Positions 7,546 to 16,631 of a stretch of DNA of 64,000 nt are shown here, in pieces (the stretch's first letter is position 1; every line of letters starts with the position of its first letter). The position numbers and the translations under genes were made by a program. Location: the NCBI GenBank assembly GCA_963759955.1, contig CAVXCA010000056.1, positions 406,160 through 470,159 of the forward strand, written 5' to 3'. The notes under the pieces are model-generated. The model saw nothing but the letters and a program-made list of their open reading frames with translations. It did no database searches and was not told the origin of the DNA. This DNA comes from Roseiarcus sp963759955 (lineage in GTDB: Bacteria > Pseudomonadota > Alphaproteobacteria > Rhizobiales > Beijerinckiaceae).

Positions 7546-9234
7546 TCAGGGCGCCAGCAGCAGCGCTGCAGTCGTCGCAGCCGCGGCGGCGCGTTTGGCG
7601 AGAACCTCGTCGAGCCAGTCCGGCCGCATCTCCGGCACCGAGGAGAGGAGGAGCTCGGTGTAGGGGTGATAGGGCGGCGCGAAGACCTCGGCCGTTTCGC
7701 CGCTCGCCACGACCTTGCCCTTGAGCATGACCGCGACCTTGTTGGCGATTCGCTTCACCGTGCCCAGATCGTGGGTGATGAAGAGATAGGCGACCCCCAA
7801 TTCGTCCTGAAGCCTCTTCAATAGACGCAGGATTTCCTCGCCGACCAGCTGATCGAGCGCGGACGTCACTTCATCGCAGATGATCAGTTCGGGTTCGGCG
7901 GCGAGCGCCCGCGCGATCGAGACGCGCTGCTTCTGCCCGCCCGACAATTCGCTGGTCTTGCGGCTGATGTAGGACTCCGGCAAGTCCATCTGGCGCAGCA
8001 ATTCCACGACGCGCGCGCGCACTTCCTCGCGCGAACGCTTGAAATAGAACGAGACCGGCCGGCCGATGGTCTCGAGCAAGGTGTGCTGCGGGTTCAGCGC
8101 GACGTCGGGCATCTGATAGATCATCTGGACACGGCGCAGTTGGTCCTTGGTGCGATCCTTCAGGCGCGGCGGCAGACTCGCGCCGTCGAAGCGCACGTCG
8201 CCGGCGCTGCGCGGCAGCAGCCCCATGACGACGCGCGCCAAGGTCGATTTGCCCGAGCCCGATTCGCCCACCACCGCCACCGTATCGCCCTTGCGGACTT
8301 CGAGGCTGACGTCGTCGATGACTCTGGGCTTGCCTGGATAATCGGCGCTGACCCGGTCGATGGCGAGGATCGGCGGCGCATCGCCGGCGGTGCCTTCGAT
8401 GAACCTGTGGCCGGCGACGCGCTCGCTCACCAGGCGGCGCGTATATTCCTCCTTCGGCTGCTGCAGGATTTGCCGGGAGTCGCCGAACTCGACGATCTTG
8501 CCGCGCTTGAGCACCATGATGCGATCGGCGATCTGCGCGACGACCGCGAGGTCGTGGGTTATGTACAGCGCCGCCGTGCCGTGCTCGCGAATGAGTTTGC
8601 GAAACGCGGCGAGGCACTCGACCTGCGTCGTCACGTCGAGCGCGGTGGTCGGCTCGTCGAAGATCAGAATGTCGGGCTTGGCGACCATCGCCATCGCCGC
8701 CATCACGCGCTGCAACTGCCCGCCGGAGACCTGATGGGGATAGCGCGAGCCGATCGTCTCCGGGCTCGGCAGATCGAGCTGCCTGAAAAGGTTGACCGCC
8801 TCGGCGCGCGCCGCCTGCGGCGACAGCACGCCGTGGCGGATCGAGGCTTCGCACACCTGCTGCATCAGCGTGTGCGCAGGATTGAACGAGGCGGCGGCGC
8901 TCTGCGCGATATAGGCGATCTTGGGCCCGCGCAACGCGCGCCGCTCGTTGGCGCTGATCGCGCGGATGTCCTTGTCGCCGAAGATGATGGCGCCGCCAAC
9001 GATATAGCAGTCGCGGCGGGTGTAGCCCATCGAGGCCAGGCCGATCGTCGACTTGCCGGCGCCCGATTCGCCGATCAGGCCGATCACCTCGCCGCGCTTC
9101 AGGGTCAGCGAAATGTCCTCGACCAGCACGGGGCCCTCGGCGGCGTCGGTCCGCACCGCGACACGCATCGAGCGAATGTCGAGAACGACCGAATTGTCAC
9201 GAGAGCGAGACTGGTCTTGCACGCGCTGGCTCAT
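7546..9234 (-). CDS. oligopeptide-type ABC transporter ATP-binding protein, two fused NBDs (YejF/DppDF-like)
   Basis: The 562-residue protein carries two complete ATPase domains in one chain. The first has Walker A GESGAGKST, signature VSGGQLQR and Walker B ILIFDEPTTALD. The second, from about residue 275, has GESGSGKST, LSGGQKQR and LIICDEVTSALD. Each half is of the peptide/nickel importer type (DppD and DppF), so the fusion resembles YejF. The ATG at 9234 overlaps the stop of the permease gene upstream (ATGA), giving tight coupling. The Walker B region of the second domain reads DEVTSALD rather than the usual DEPTSALD; the catalytic Glu is kept. Confidence 0.93.
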   Translation of the reverse strand: MSQRVQDQSRSRDNSVVLDIRSMRVAVRTDAAEGPVLVEDISLTLKRGEVIGLIGESGAGKSTIGLASMGYTRRDCYIVGGAIIFGDKDIRAISANERRALRGPKIAYIAQSAAASFNPAHTLMQQVCEASIRHGVLSPQAARAEAVNLFRQLDLPSPETIGSRYPHQVSGGQLQRVMAAMAMVAKPDILIFDEPTTALDVTTQVECLAAFRKLIREHGTAALYITHDLAVVAQIADRIMVLKRGKIVEFGDSRQILQQPKEEYTRRLVSERVAGHRFIEGTAGDAPPILAIDRVSADYPGKPRVIDDVSLEVRKGDTVAVVGESGSGKSTLARVVMGLLPRSAGDVRFDGASLPPRLKDRTKDQLRRVQMIYQMPDVALNPQHTLLETIGRPVSFYFKRSREEVRARVVELLRQMDLPESYISRKTSELSGGQKQRVSIARALAAEPELIICDEVTSALDQLVGEEILRLLKRLQDELGVAYLFITHDLGTVKRIANKVAVMLKGKVVASGETAEVFAPPYHPYTELLLSSVPEMRPDWLDEVLAKRAAAAATTAALLLAP

Positions 9235-10058
9235 GCGCCTTCTCCCTGGCCTCTCGAATGGATCGCCAGCATCCAATCGACGACGAAATTGACGCCGATG
9301 GTCAATGCGGCGATCGCCCCGGCGGGATAGAGCGGCGCCGCGGAGCCGAAATTGATCATGTCGCGGTAGTCCTTGACCATGCTGCCCCAGTCGGCGTCCG
9401 GCGGCTGCACGCCCAGCCCGAGGAAGCTGAGCGCGGCGATGAAGAGGAAGGTGAAGCAGAAGCGCAGGCCGAATTCCGCCGTCAGCGGAGGAACCGCGTT
9501 GGGCAGAATCTCCCGCGTCACGATCCACCACCAGCCTTCGCCGCGCAGGCGCGCCGCCTCGACGAATTCCAGGCTGACGATGTTCATCGCCACCGAACGG
9601 GCGAGGCGGAAGACCTTGGTCGAGTTGAGGATCGCGATGGTGAAGATCAGCACCGGCAGCGCCGAGCCGAGCACCGAAAGCACGACGAAGGCGAAGATCA
9701 GCGTCGGCATCGACAACAGGAGATCGACGAGGCGCGACAGCGCCTGATCGACCCAGCCCCCCGCGACCGAGGCGGCGAAGCCAGTGATGACGCCGATGAG
9801 AAAGGACAGCGCTGTGATGGTCAGCGACAGCCCGATGGACATTCGCGCACCGTAGATCAAGCGGCTGAGGATATCGCGCCCGACATTGTCGAGCCCGAGC
9901 CAATGCTGCGCGCTCGGATCGGCCCAGGCGTCGCCGACCGGCGTCGCCTGGCCGTACGGCGCGATGAGCGGCGCCAGCAACGCGACGGTGAGATTGATCG
10001 CGACGATGGCGAGGCCGATCTGAGCCGGGATGCTGACTTGATGACCCAACAAACGCAT
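9231..10058 (-). CDS. peptide-type ABC transporter permease, DppC/OppC family
   Basis: This 275-residue membrane protein is the second permease of the importer. It starts with a short cytoplasmic tail and a transmembrane segment at about residues 14-34, followed by the family motif QHWLGLDNVGRDILSRL (compare GTDxxGRDxxSR) at about 51-67. Five further membrane helices follow, with a cytoplasmic EAA-type loop (FVEAARLRGEGWWWIV) at about 162-177. It is 34 bases downstream of the DppB-type permease and overlaps the ATPase gene, so all are one operon. Confidence 0.93.
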   Translation of the reverse strand: MRLLGHQVSIPAQIGLAIVAINLTVALLAPLIAPYGQATPVGDAWADPSAQHWLGLDNVGRDILSRLIYGARMSIGLSLTITALSFLIGVITGFAASVAGGWVDQALSRLVDLLLSMPTLIFAFVVLSVLGSALPVLIFTIAILNSTKVFRLARSVAMNIVSLEFVEAARLRGEGWWWIVTREILPNAVPPLTAEFGLRFCFTFLFIAALSFLGLGVQPPDADWGSMVKDYRDMINFGSAAPLYPAGAIAALTIGVNFVVDWMLAIHSRGQGEGA

Positions 10059-10092
10059 TGCGTGGTTTCTCGTGGCCCGCGGGATCGCGGCG

Positions 10093-11040
10093 TCAGCGCG
10101 GCTGGCGCAGCCGCGGATTGGACAGAATGGCGAGGATGTCGGCGATCATGTTCAACAGGATGAAGGTGGCGGCGAAAATCAGCCCGCACGCCTGAACGAC
10201 CGGCACGTCGTGTTTCGACACTTCGTCGACCATCAGTTGGCCGAGACCGGGATAGACGAACACGGTCTCGACGACGACGACGCCAACGACGAGATAGGCC
10301 AGATTCAGCGCGACGAGGGCGATGATCGGCGCCAGGGCGTTCGGCAGGGCGTGGCGAATGACGATGCGGGACTTTGTCAGGCCCTTCAGGATCGCCATTT
10401 CGATATAGGGACTCGCCATCACCGAAAGCACGGAGGCGCGCGTCATGCGCATCATGTGGGCGACGATGACCAGCACCAGCGTCAGCATCGGCAGGAACGC
10501 ATAGTAGAGACGATCGAGGAACGACATGTCGGGGGTCACGTCGGCGAGCGAGGGAAACCAGCCGAGATCGACCGCGACGTATTTGATGAGCAGATAGGCG
10601 AGGAAATATTCCGGCACCGAAATCGTCATCAGGGTGAAGAGATTGACCAGGCGATCGAATACGCCGCCCTGCCGGATCGCCGCCAGCAGCCCCAGGCCGA
10701 TTGCCAGCGGCACGGCGACGATCGCCGCGTAGGCCGCGAGGAACATCGTGTTGGCGAAACGCGGCGCGATCTCCGTCAGCACGTCGCGGCCGTTGGCGAG
10801 CGAATGGCCGAAGTCGCCGCGCAACGCGCCGAACAGCCAGTCGAAGAACCTCAAGATGGCCGGCCGGTCGAGCCCAAGGTCGAGCCGCAGCTTGGCCAGA
10901 TTCTCCGGCGTCGCGGAATTCTGCAGAATCGCCGAGGCGAGATCGCCGGGCAAGATCTCGGTGCCGACGAAGATCAGCACCGAGGCGGCGAACAGCGTCA
11001 GGACGCCCAGGCCGAGCCGATGGACAACGAGCTTCAGCAC
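10093..11040 (-). CDS. peptide-type ABC transporter permease, DppB/OppB family
   Basis: The 315-residue product begins with a transmembrane helix, then a long periplasmic loop, then five more helices with the EAA-type loop MTRASVLSVMASPYIEMA. These features define the DppB/OppB half of peptide importers. I place the start at the GTG at 11040 because GGGAGGAC stands about eight bases upstream. A longer frame from 11088 would add an Arg-rich leader with no support. The gene follows the binding-protein gene by about 100 bases. Confidence 0.92.
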   Translation of the reverse strand: MLKLVVHRLGLGVLTLFAASVLIFVGTEILPGDLASAILQNSATPENLAKLRLDLGLDRPAILRFFDWLFGALRGDFGHSLANGRDVLTEIAPRFANTMFLAAYAAIVAVPLAIGLGLLAAIRQGGVFDRLVNLFTLMTISVPEYFLAYLLIKYVAVDLGWFPSLADVTPDMSFLDRLYYAFLPMLTLVLVIVAHMMRMTRASVLSVMASPYIEMAILKGLTKSRIVIRHALPNALAPIIALVALNLAYLVVGVVVVETVFVYPGLGQLMVDEVSKHDVPVVQACGLIFAATFILLNMIADILAILSNPRLRQPR

Positions 11041-11142
11041 ACCGTCCGTCCTCCCGCTCCGCCGCCGTGGGTCATGAGCGCGCTTCAACCCGGGGCGCGG
11101 TGGCCGAGACGCCCGCCCGACAGGCGGGCGTCTCCGCGCGGG

Positions 11143-12732
11143 TTACGCCTTGATCCAAGCCTTATCCAGGATCATGCCGTTGTCCATATCGAAGCCGCCG
11201 TGCGGCGTGTGGCCGCCGACCTTGTCGCTGTGCGCGTCGAGCCAGTCCTTGAACACGGGAATGATCGCGCCGCCGTCGTCATGCAGCATCTTCTGCATTT
11301 CCCAGATATAGGGCTTGCGCTTGGCCTCGTCGGTCTCGCTGCGGGCGTCGGCGAGCAGCTTCTCGAACTTGTCGTTGCTCCAATGCGTCTCGTTCCACGG
11401 CGCGCCGCGGCCGAAGGCGACCGCCAGCATCTGCGTGGCGGCGGCGCGGCCGCCCCAGTAGCTCTCGACGAAGGCACCCTTGAGCCAGACGTTGTCCCAG
11501 AAGCCGTCGGCCGGCTCCTTCTTGAGGTCGACCTTGATGCCGCACGCCGCGCAGCTCGCCTGGAACAACGCGCCTTCGTCGACCGCGCCGTTGTAGGCGG
11601 CGTCGGACGCCTGCAACAGGATCGTCGGGTTGGCCATTCCCGCTTTCTTGAAGTGAAATGCCGCGCGCTCGGGATCGTGCTTGCGCTGCGGCAGTTCGCT
11701 GTTGAAATAGGGATCGGTCGGCGGGATCGGGTGATCGTTGCCGAGCGTTCCGTAGCCGCTGAACAGCGCCTTGAGAATTTGCTCGCGGTCGGTGGCGTAT
11801 TTCAGCGCCAGGCGAATGTCGGGGTTGTCGTAGGGCGGCTTGTCCATCTCCATCGCCAGCACCGAATGCCAGCCGCCGGCCGCGCGCACGATCTGGATCT
11901 TGGACGACTTGGACAGCATCGCCACCGCTTTGTGATCGACACGGTTGATGGCATCGATCTGACCCGAGATCAACGCGTTGATGCGCGCGGAACTGTCGTT
12001 GATGACGGTGACTTCCGCGGCGTCGAGATGGCCCCGCCCCGGTTTCCAGTATTCGCGGACCTTCTTGAGCGAAATGCGCACGCCGGGATCGAATTTCTCC
12101 AACTCGAACGCGCCGGTGCCGACCGGCTTGGCCCAATCCTTGAACCCGTCCGGGACCATCAAGATGTGATAATCGGTCAGCACATAGGGCAGATCGGCGT
12201 CGGGCGCGCCGAGCGAAATCTGGATCTGGTATTTGTCGAGCTTCTTGATGTCGGTGATCGGCTTCATCGCGGCCGCGCCGCCCGACTTGCTGTCGCCGCG
12301 ATGCAGGTTGAGCGAGTAGATCGCGTCGTCGGCGGTGAATTCCTTGCCGTTCGAGAACGTGACGCCTTTGCGGAGCTTGAAAATCCAATCCTTCGCGCCG
12401 TTGGTCGGCTCGAAATTCTCGGCCAGCTCCGGTTTCGGCTTGCCGTCCTCGCCCCATTCGATGATGCCGTTGAACAGGCCGTGAGACACGTCGATCATCA
12501 CGGAATCGTTGTAGGAGGTGATGTCGACGCTGTCCGTGGTGCTGCCGCCGCCCAACCCAAGCCGAAGCAGGCCGCCGCTCCTCGGCGTTTCCGCAGCGTA
12601 CGCTTCGGCGCTCGCCAGCAGGCTCGCGATCGCCGCCGTCGAGGCGCCGAGCGCGGCGGCGCGGCCCATGAACTCGCGGCGCGAGACTCCGCCTTTTTGC
12701 AGTCTGGTCGTCAGCTCGTTGAGTTCGCTCAT
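11143..12732 (-). CDS. peptide-type ABC transporter substrate-binding protein (SBP family 5), Tat-exported
   Basis: The 529-residue protein is the periplasmic receptor of the importer encoded downstream. A twin-arginine signal (SRREFMGRAAALGAS) at about residues 17-31 is followed by a hydrophobic stretch and an AYAAE-type cleavage site. This suggests export in a folded state. The mature part has the family 5 features: an N-terminal LRLGLGGG strand, the RKGVTFSNGKEFTADDA signature at about 125-141, and a large C-terminal lobe. GGAGGA stands about nine bases before the ATG at 12732. The substrate (peptide, opine, nickel complex or other) cannot be told from sequence alone. Confidence 0.93.
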   Translation of the reverse strand: MSELNELTTRLQKGGVSRREFMGRAAALGASTAAIASLLASAEAYAAETPRSGGLLRLGLGGGSTTDSVDITSYNDSVMIDVSHGLFNGIIEWGEDGKPKPELAENFEPTNGAKDWIFKLRKGVTFSNGKEFTADDAIYSLNLHRGDSKSGGAAAMKPITDIKKLDKYQIQISLGAPDADLPYVLTDYHILMVPDGFKDWAKPVGTGAFELEKFDPGVRISLKKVREYWKPGRGHLDAAEVTVINDSSARINALISGQIDAINRVDHKAVAMLSKSSKIQIVRAAGGWHSVLAMEMDKPPYDNPDIRLALKYATDREQILKALFSGYGTLGNDHPIPPTDPYFNSELPQRKHDPERAAFHFKKAGMANPTILLQASDAAYNGAVDEGALFQASCAACGIKVDLKKEPADGFWDNVWLKGAFVESYWGGRAAATQMLAVAFGRGAPWNETHWSNDKFEKLLADARSETDEAKRKPYIWEMQKMLHDDGGAIIPVFKDWLDAHSDKVGGHTPHGGFDMDNGMILDKAWIKA

Positions 12733-13182
12733 CGCCCATATCCTCCCGCATACGACCCGCGCCGGACAAAGGGCCGGCGAACCGCGCCGCAAGGCGCAAG
12801 ACGCGCCAATTCCTTGGTGCAATATCTTCGGTTGAGATCGATCGCGATGTCAATGACGGCGGCGCGCGCGCAGCATGGCGCGGGCGTCGCCCCGCTTCGC
12901 TGGCGCGCCAGCCTCGCCGCGCGCGGATTCACACGGAGATCCGGGCTGTTGCGCACGCCGCCGCCCTGACCGCGTCCGCACGGCCGCATCCTTTGGCCGC
13001 CGCCGCATATCGAGACGGCATGAAGAGGCCGTTTTCACCGCGGCCGGCAGCGTCGATCGGGCTGCTATCCGCGCGCCGGCCGGCCGATCGGCGCGCGTTG
13101 ACTCGGCCAATCCCGCCGATTAGGGGTTGCGGCCGCGACATCTCAACCGACGCCCAAACGCCAGGAGAGGGTTCTCGTCACC
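12733..13182. other. divergent intergenic region between ABC importer operon and etfB
   Basis: About 450 bases separate two divergent operons, so promoters for both should lie here. Frames through it are Arg/Ala-rich shadows and I see no gene. A TTGACA hexamer on the minus strand at 12848-12853 is followed 20 bases later by an AGATAT-like box, which is too widely spaced for a confident sigma-70 promoter call. On the plus strand, AGGAGAGGG precedes etfB. Confidence 0.5.
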
Positions 13183-13932
13183 ATGAAGATTCTCGTGCCC
13201 GTGAAGCGGGTGGTCGACTACAACGTGAAAATTCGCATCAAGTCGGACGGCTCGGGCGTCGAACTCGCGAATGTGAAGATGTCGATGAACCCGTTCGACG
13301 AAATCGCCGTCGAGGAGGCGCTTCGCCAAAAGGAAGCGGGCAAGGCGAGCGAGGTGATCGTCGTCTCCATCGGCCCCGTGCAGGCGGCGGAAACCTTGCG
13401 CACCGCGCTCGCGATGGGCGCCGATCGTGGCGTTCTCGTCAAGGTCGACGGGATCGTCGAACCGCTGGCGGTCGCCAAGCTGCTCAAGGCGATCGTCGCC
13501 GCCGAGCAGCCGGGTCTGATCATCATGGGCAAGCAGGCGATCGACGACGACTGCAACCAGACCGGCCAAATGCTCGCCGCGCTCACCGGCTGGGGTCAGG
13601 GAACCTTCGCCTCCAAGGTCGAAATCGGCGACGCCAAGGTCGACGTGACGCGCGAGGTCGACGGCGGCATGCAAACGGTCGCGCTGAAGCTTCCGGCGAT
13701 CGTCACCACCGATTTGCGCCTCAACGAACCGCGCTACGCGTCGCTGCCCAACATCATGAAGGCCAAGAAGAAGCCGATCGACGAAAAGACGCCGGCCGAT
13801 CTCGGGGTGGACGTCGCGCCGCGGCTGAAAGTGTTGAAGACCACCGAGCCGGGCGGCCGCAAGGCCGGGGTGAAGGTCAAGACGGTGGCGGAGCTCGTCG
13901 CCAAACTGCACGACGAAGCCGGGGTAATCTGA
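13183..13932 (+). CDS. etfB: electron transfer flavoprotein beta subunit
   Basis: The 249-residue product starts MKILVPVKRVVDYNVKI and contains the ETF beta signature region (VRIKSDG, then MNPFDEIAVEEALR and the GKQAIDDDCNQTGQM AMP-binding segment). It forms the FAD/AMP heterodimer with EtfA and passes electrons from acyl-CoA dehydrogenases to ETF-quinone oxidoreductase. AGGAGAGGG lies upstream of the ATG. etfA begins two bases after the stop, so the subunits are made from one message. Confidence 0.97.
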   Translation: MKILVPVKRVVDYNVKIRIKSDGSGVELANVKMSMNPFDEIAVEEALRQKEAGKASEVIVVSIGPVQAAETLRTALAMGADRGVLVKVDGIVEPLAVAKLLKAIVAAEQPGLIIMGKQAIDDDCNQTGQMLAALTGWGQGTFASKVEIGDAKVDVTREVDGGMQTVALKLPAIVTTDLRLNEPRYASLPNIMKAKKKPIDEKTPADLGVDVAPRLKVLKTTEPGGRKAGVKVKTVAELVAKLHDEAGVI

Positions 13933-13934
13933 CC

Positions 13935-14879
13935 ATGACGACTCTTCTGCTCGCCGAAGTCGCGAACGGCCATTTGAGCGATCTGACCGCGCGCGCGCTC
14001 ACCGCGGCGGCGCAACTCGGGGGCCCGGTCGACGTCCTCGTCGCCGGGAGCGACGTCGCCGGCGCGGCGGCCCAGGCGGCGAAGCTCGCGGGCGTCGCGC
14101 GCGTGCGCGTCGCCGACGCCTCCCCTTACCAACATGGCCTGGCCGAACCCCTCGCCGCGCTGATCGTCGCGCTGGCCCCCGGCTACGAGGCGATCCTGGC
14201 CGCCTCTAGCCCCTATTCGAAAAACGTGCTGCCGCGCGCGGCGGCGCTGCTCGACGTGATGCAGGTCTCCGACATCACTAAGGTCATCGGCCCCAAGACC
14301 TTCGAGCGGCCGATCTATGCCGGCAACGCGATCCAGACGGTCGAGGCGACCGACGCGAAGGTCATCGCCACGGTGCGCACCGCCTCGTTCGCGGCGACGG
14401 GCGAGGGCGGCGCGGCTCCGATCGAGCCGGTCGCCGCGGCCGCCGATCCCGGGGTCTCGACCTTCGTCGGAGAGGCGCTCGCCAAGTCGGATCGGCCGGA
14501 GCTGACCTCGGCCAAGATCATCATCTCGGGCGGCCGGGCGATGCAGAAGGCGGAGAATTTCAAGACCTACATCGAGCCGGTCGCCGACAAGCTCGGCGCC
14601 GCGATGGGCGCGTCGCGCGCCGCGGTCGACGCCGGCTATGCCCCCAATGATTGGCAGGTCGGCCAGACCGGCAAGGTGGTGGCGCCTGATCTCTATATCG
14701 CGGTCGGCATTTCCGGCGCGATCCAGCATCTGGCGGGCATGAAGGATTCCAAGATCATCGTCGCCATCAACAAGGACGAGGAGGCGCCGATCTTCCAGGT
14801 CGCCGACTACGGCCTGGTGGCGGATCTCTACACTGCGCTGCCCGAACTGGCGCAGGAATTGGCGAAGATCGGCCGGTGA
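13935..14879 (+). CDS. etfA: electron transfer flavoprotein alpha subunit
   Basis: The 314-residue protein begins MTTLLLAEVANGHL two bases after etfB. The C-terminal FAD domain is well preserved: IIISGGRAMQKAENF, then QVGQTGKVVAPDLYIAVGISGAIQHLAGM and a terminal IVAINKDEEAPIFQVADYG. Together with EtfB it forms the soluble electron carrier for beta-oxidation. The next gene encodes a 3-hydroxyacyl-CoA dehydrogenase on the same strand, as in many Rhizobiales. Confidence 0.97.
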   Translation: MTTLLLAEVANGHLSDLTARALTAAAQLGGPVDVLVAGSDVAGAAAQAAKLAGVARVRVADASPYQHGLAEPLAALIVALAPGYEAILAASSPYSKNVLPRAAALLDVMQVSDITKVIGPKTFERPIYAGNAIQTVEATDAKVIATVRTASFAATGEGGAAPIEPVAAAADPGVSTFVGEALAKSDRPELTSAKIIISGGRAMQKAENFKTYIEPVADKLGAAMGASRAAVDAGYAPNDWQVGQTGKVVAPDLYIAVGISGAIQHLAGMKDSKIIVAINKDEEAPIFQVADYGLVADLYTALPELAQELAKIGR

Positions 14880-14974
14880 AGTCTAAGCGGGGGCTCGGTC
14901 CGCTCTGGACCTGCCGCCGCGCTCGTCTATGATCGCGCGCATGGGCGCGGGCGATGGCGCTCTTGGATGGTGTA

Positions 14975-15856
14975 ATGACACTCTCGATCAACAAAGTCGG
15001 CGTCATCGGCGCGGGACAGATGGGTTCCGGCATTGCGCTGGTGTGCGCGCAGGCCGGGATGGGCGTTCTCTTGAACGACGTCGCGGAAGAGCGGGTCAAG
15101 GCGGCGCTGGCGACGATCAACGGCTACCTGTCGCGCCAGATCGCCAAGGGGCAGCTCGACGAAGCGGGCCGGAAGACGGCGCTGGAAAGGATCGGCGTCG
15201 CCGGCGCCTACGACGAATTCGCCGACTGCGACCTGATCGTCGAAGCGGCGTCCGAGAACGAGGACGTCAAGCGCAAGATATTCACCGCGCTACGTTCGTT
15301 CGTGAAACCGGAAACCATCGTCGCCTCGAACACCTCGTCGATTTCGATTACCCGCCTGGCGTCCATCACCGCCAACCCCGAACGGTTCATCGGCATTCAT
15401 TTCATGAACCCGGTGCCGCGCATGCAATTGGTCGAGTTGATCCGCGGCATCGCGACCAAGGACGACACCTTCGAGGCCGCCAAGGCGTTCGTCGCGCGGC
15501 TCGGCAAAACAGCGACGATGTCCGAGGATTTCCCCGCCTTCATCGTCAACCGCATTTTGCTGCCGATGATCAACGAAGCGATCTACACGCTCTACGAGGG
15601 CGTCGGCTCGGTCGAATCGATCGACACCGCGATGCGGCTGGGCGCCAACCACCCGATGGGGCCGCTGCAACTGGCCGATTTCATCGGCCTCGACACCTGC
15701 CTCTCGGTGATGCAGGTGCTGCACGAAGGCCTCGCCGATTCCAAGTATCGGCCGTGTCCGCTGCTGGTGAAATACGTCGAGGCGGGCTGGTTGGGGCGCA
15801 AGACGCAACGCGGCTTTTACGATTACCGCGGCGAGCATCCGGCGCCGACGCGCTGA
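14975..15856 (+). CDS. 3-hydroxybutyryl-CoA dehydrogenase
   Basis: This enzyme interconverts 3-hydroxybutyryl-CoA and acetoacetyl-CoA with NAD(P). The Rossmann motif VGVIGAGQMGSGIA lies at about residues 7-20. The catalytic His region GIHFMNPVPRMQLVEL is at about 137-152, and the C-terminal helical domain includes ANHPMGPLQLADFIGLD. Two starts are in frame: ATG at 14954 and ATG at 14975. I chose 14975 because the family usually begins a few residues before the Rossmann strand. Linkage to etfBA fits a role in short-chain acyl-CoA or polyhydroxybutyrate turnover. Confidence 0.95.
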   Translation: MTLSINKVGVIGAGQMGSGIALVCAQAGMGVLLNDVAEERVKAALATINGYLSRQIAKGQLDEAGRKTALERIGVAGAYDEFADCDLIVEAASENEDVKRKIFTALRSFVKPETIVASNTSSISITRLASITANPERFIGIHFMNPVPRMQLVELIRGIATKDDTFEAAKAFVARLGKTATMSEDFPAFIVNRILLPMINEAIYTLYEGVGSVESIDTAMRLGANHPMGPLQLADFIGLDTCLSVMQVLHEGLADSKYRPCPLLVKYVEAGWLGRKTQRGFYDYRGEHPAPTR

Positions 15857-15889
15857 GGCGCGCGGCGCCTGACCGCGGCTTTCCCGCCG

Positions 15890-16627
15890 TTATCCGCCCT
15901 TCGACCGATCCTCATGCGAAAGCAAGGCGCCGGCGATCTCCGGCCGTTGCAGCAGCGAGGCCGCGGATCGCAAGATCGCGGCGGGGTCGCGCGTCGGCGC
16001 GTTGGGCAGATCGGCGACGCATCGGGCCGGGCGAGGCGACAGGACGACGATGCGGCTCGCCAGACGCGCGGCTTCCGCGACGTCGTGGGTGACGAATAGC
16101 GCGGCGGTTCCCGCGCGCTCGACCTCGGCGCGCAGCAGGTCCTGAAGCTGGCGGCGCAAGCCGAGATCGAGCGCGGAGAACGGCTCGTCCATCAGGATCA
16201 GGTCGGGCTCGATCGCCATCGCGCGGGCGAGAGCGACGCGCTGGCGCATGCCGCCGGAAAGCGCCGGCGGGCGCTTGCTCAGGTCGGAGTCGCGAAGGCC
16301 GAGCCGCAAAAGCAGCTCCCGCGCCTTGGCGCGGCGCGGCGCCGCGGCCCAGCCGAGCGCTTTGAGGCCGAATGCGGCGTTGTCCAGCGCATCCGCCCAA
16401 GGCATCAGGCGCGGCTCCTGAAAGACCACGGCGACGCGGGCGAAACGATTGTCGACGCGGCCGGCGCTCGGCGCCAGGGAGCGCGCGGCGAGGCGGAGCA
16501 AGGTCGTCTTGCCGCAGCCCGAAGCGCCGAGCACGACGACGAATTCCCCGGCCGCCACCGTCAGGGTGAGGCCGTCGATCGCCGCCTGTCCGTCGAAGGC
16601 GACGTGGATTTGCGACAGCGACAGCAC
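15890..16627 (-). CDS. ABC transporter ATP-binding protein, NitT/TauT (SsuB/TauB) family
   Basis: The 245-residue ATPase has Walker A GASGCGKTT at about residues 34-42, the Q-loop segment VVFQEPRLMPW typical of the SsuB/TauB/NrtD group, signature LSGGMRQR and Walker B ILMDEPFSALD. It energises import by the permease encoded four bases upstream. The substrate of the group ranges over sulfonates, nitrate, thiamine precursors and others, and cannot be assigned here. Confidence 0.93.
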   Translation of the reverse strand: MLSLSQIHVAFDGQAAIDGLTLTVAAGEFVVVLGASGCGKTTLLRLAARSLAPSAGRVDNRFARVAVVFQEPRLMPWADALDNAAFGLKALGWAAAPRRAKARELLLRLGLRDSDLSKRPPALSGGMRQRVALARAMAIEPDLILMDEPFSALDLGLRRQLQDLLRAEVERAGTAALFVTHDVAEAARLASRIVVLSPRPARCVADLPNAPTRDPAAILRSAASLLQRPEIAGALLSHEDRSKGG

Positions 16628-16631
16628 CGGG

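Noticed and set aside
7532..7547. Hairpin GAGGCGG/CCGCCTC over the end of the double ATPase gene as a terminator
   Set aside because: No T-run follows on the minus strand, and loop geometry is poor; only a G+C palindrome.
12848..12875. Sigma-70 promoter with TTGACA and AGATAT for the peptide importer
   Set aside because: The spacing of about 20 bases is too long for a confident call.
10072..12969. 965-codon plus-strand frame opposite the peptide importer genes
   Set aside because: His/Asp/Arg-rich shadow of the binding-protein and permease genes, with no start signal or family.
12729..12989. Minus-strand 86-codon frame before the binding-protein gene
   Set aside because: Arg/Cys/Ala-rich, no ribosome binding site, and overlaps the probable promoter region.
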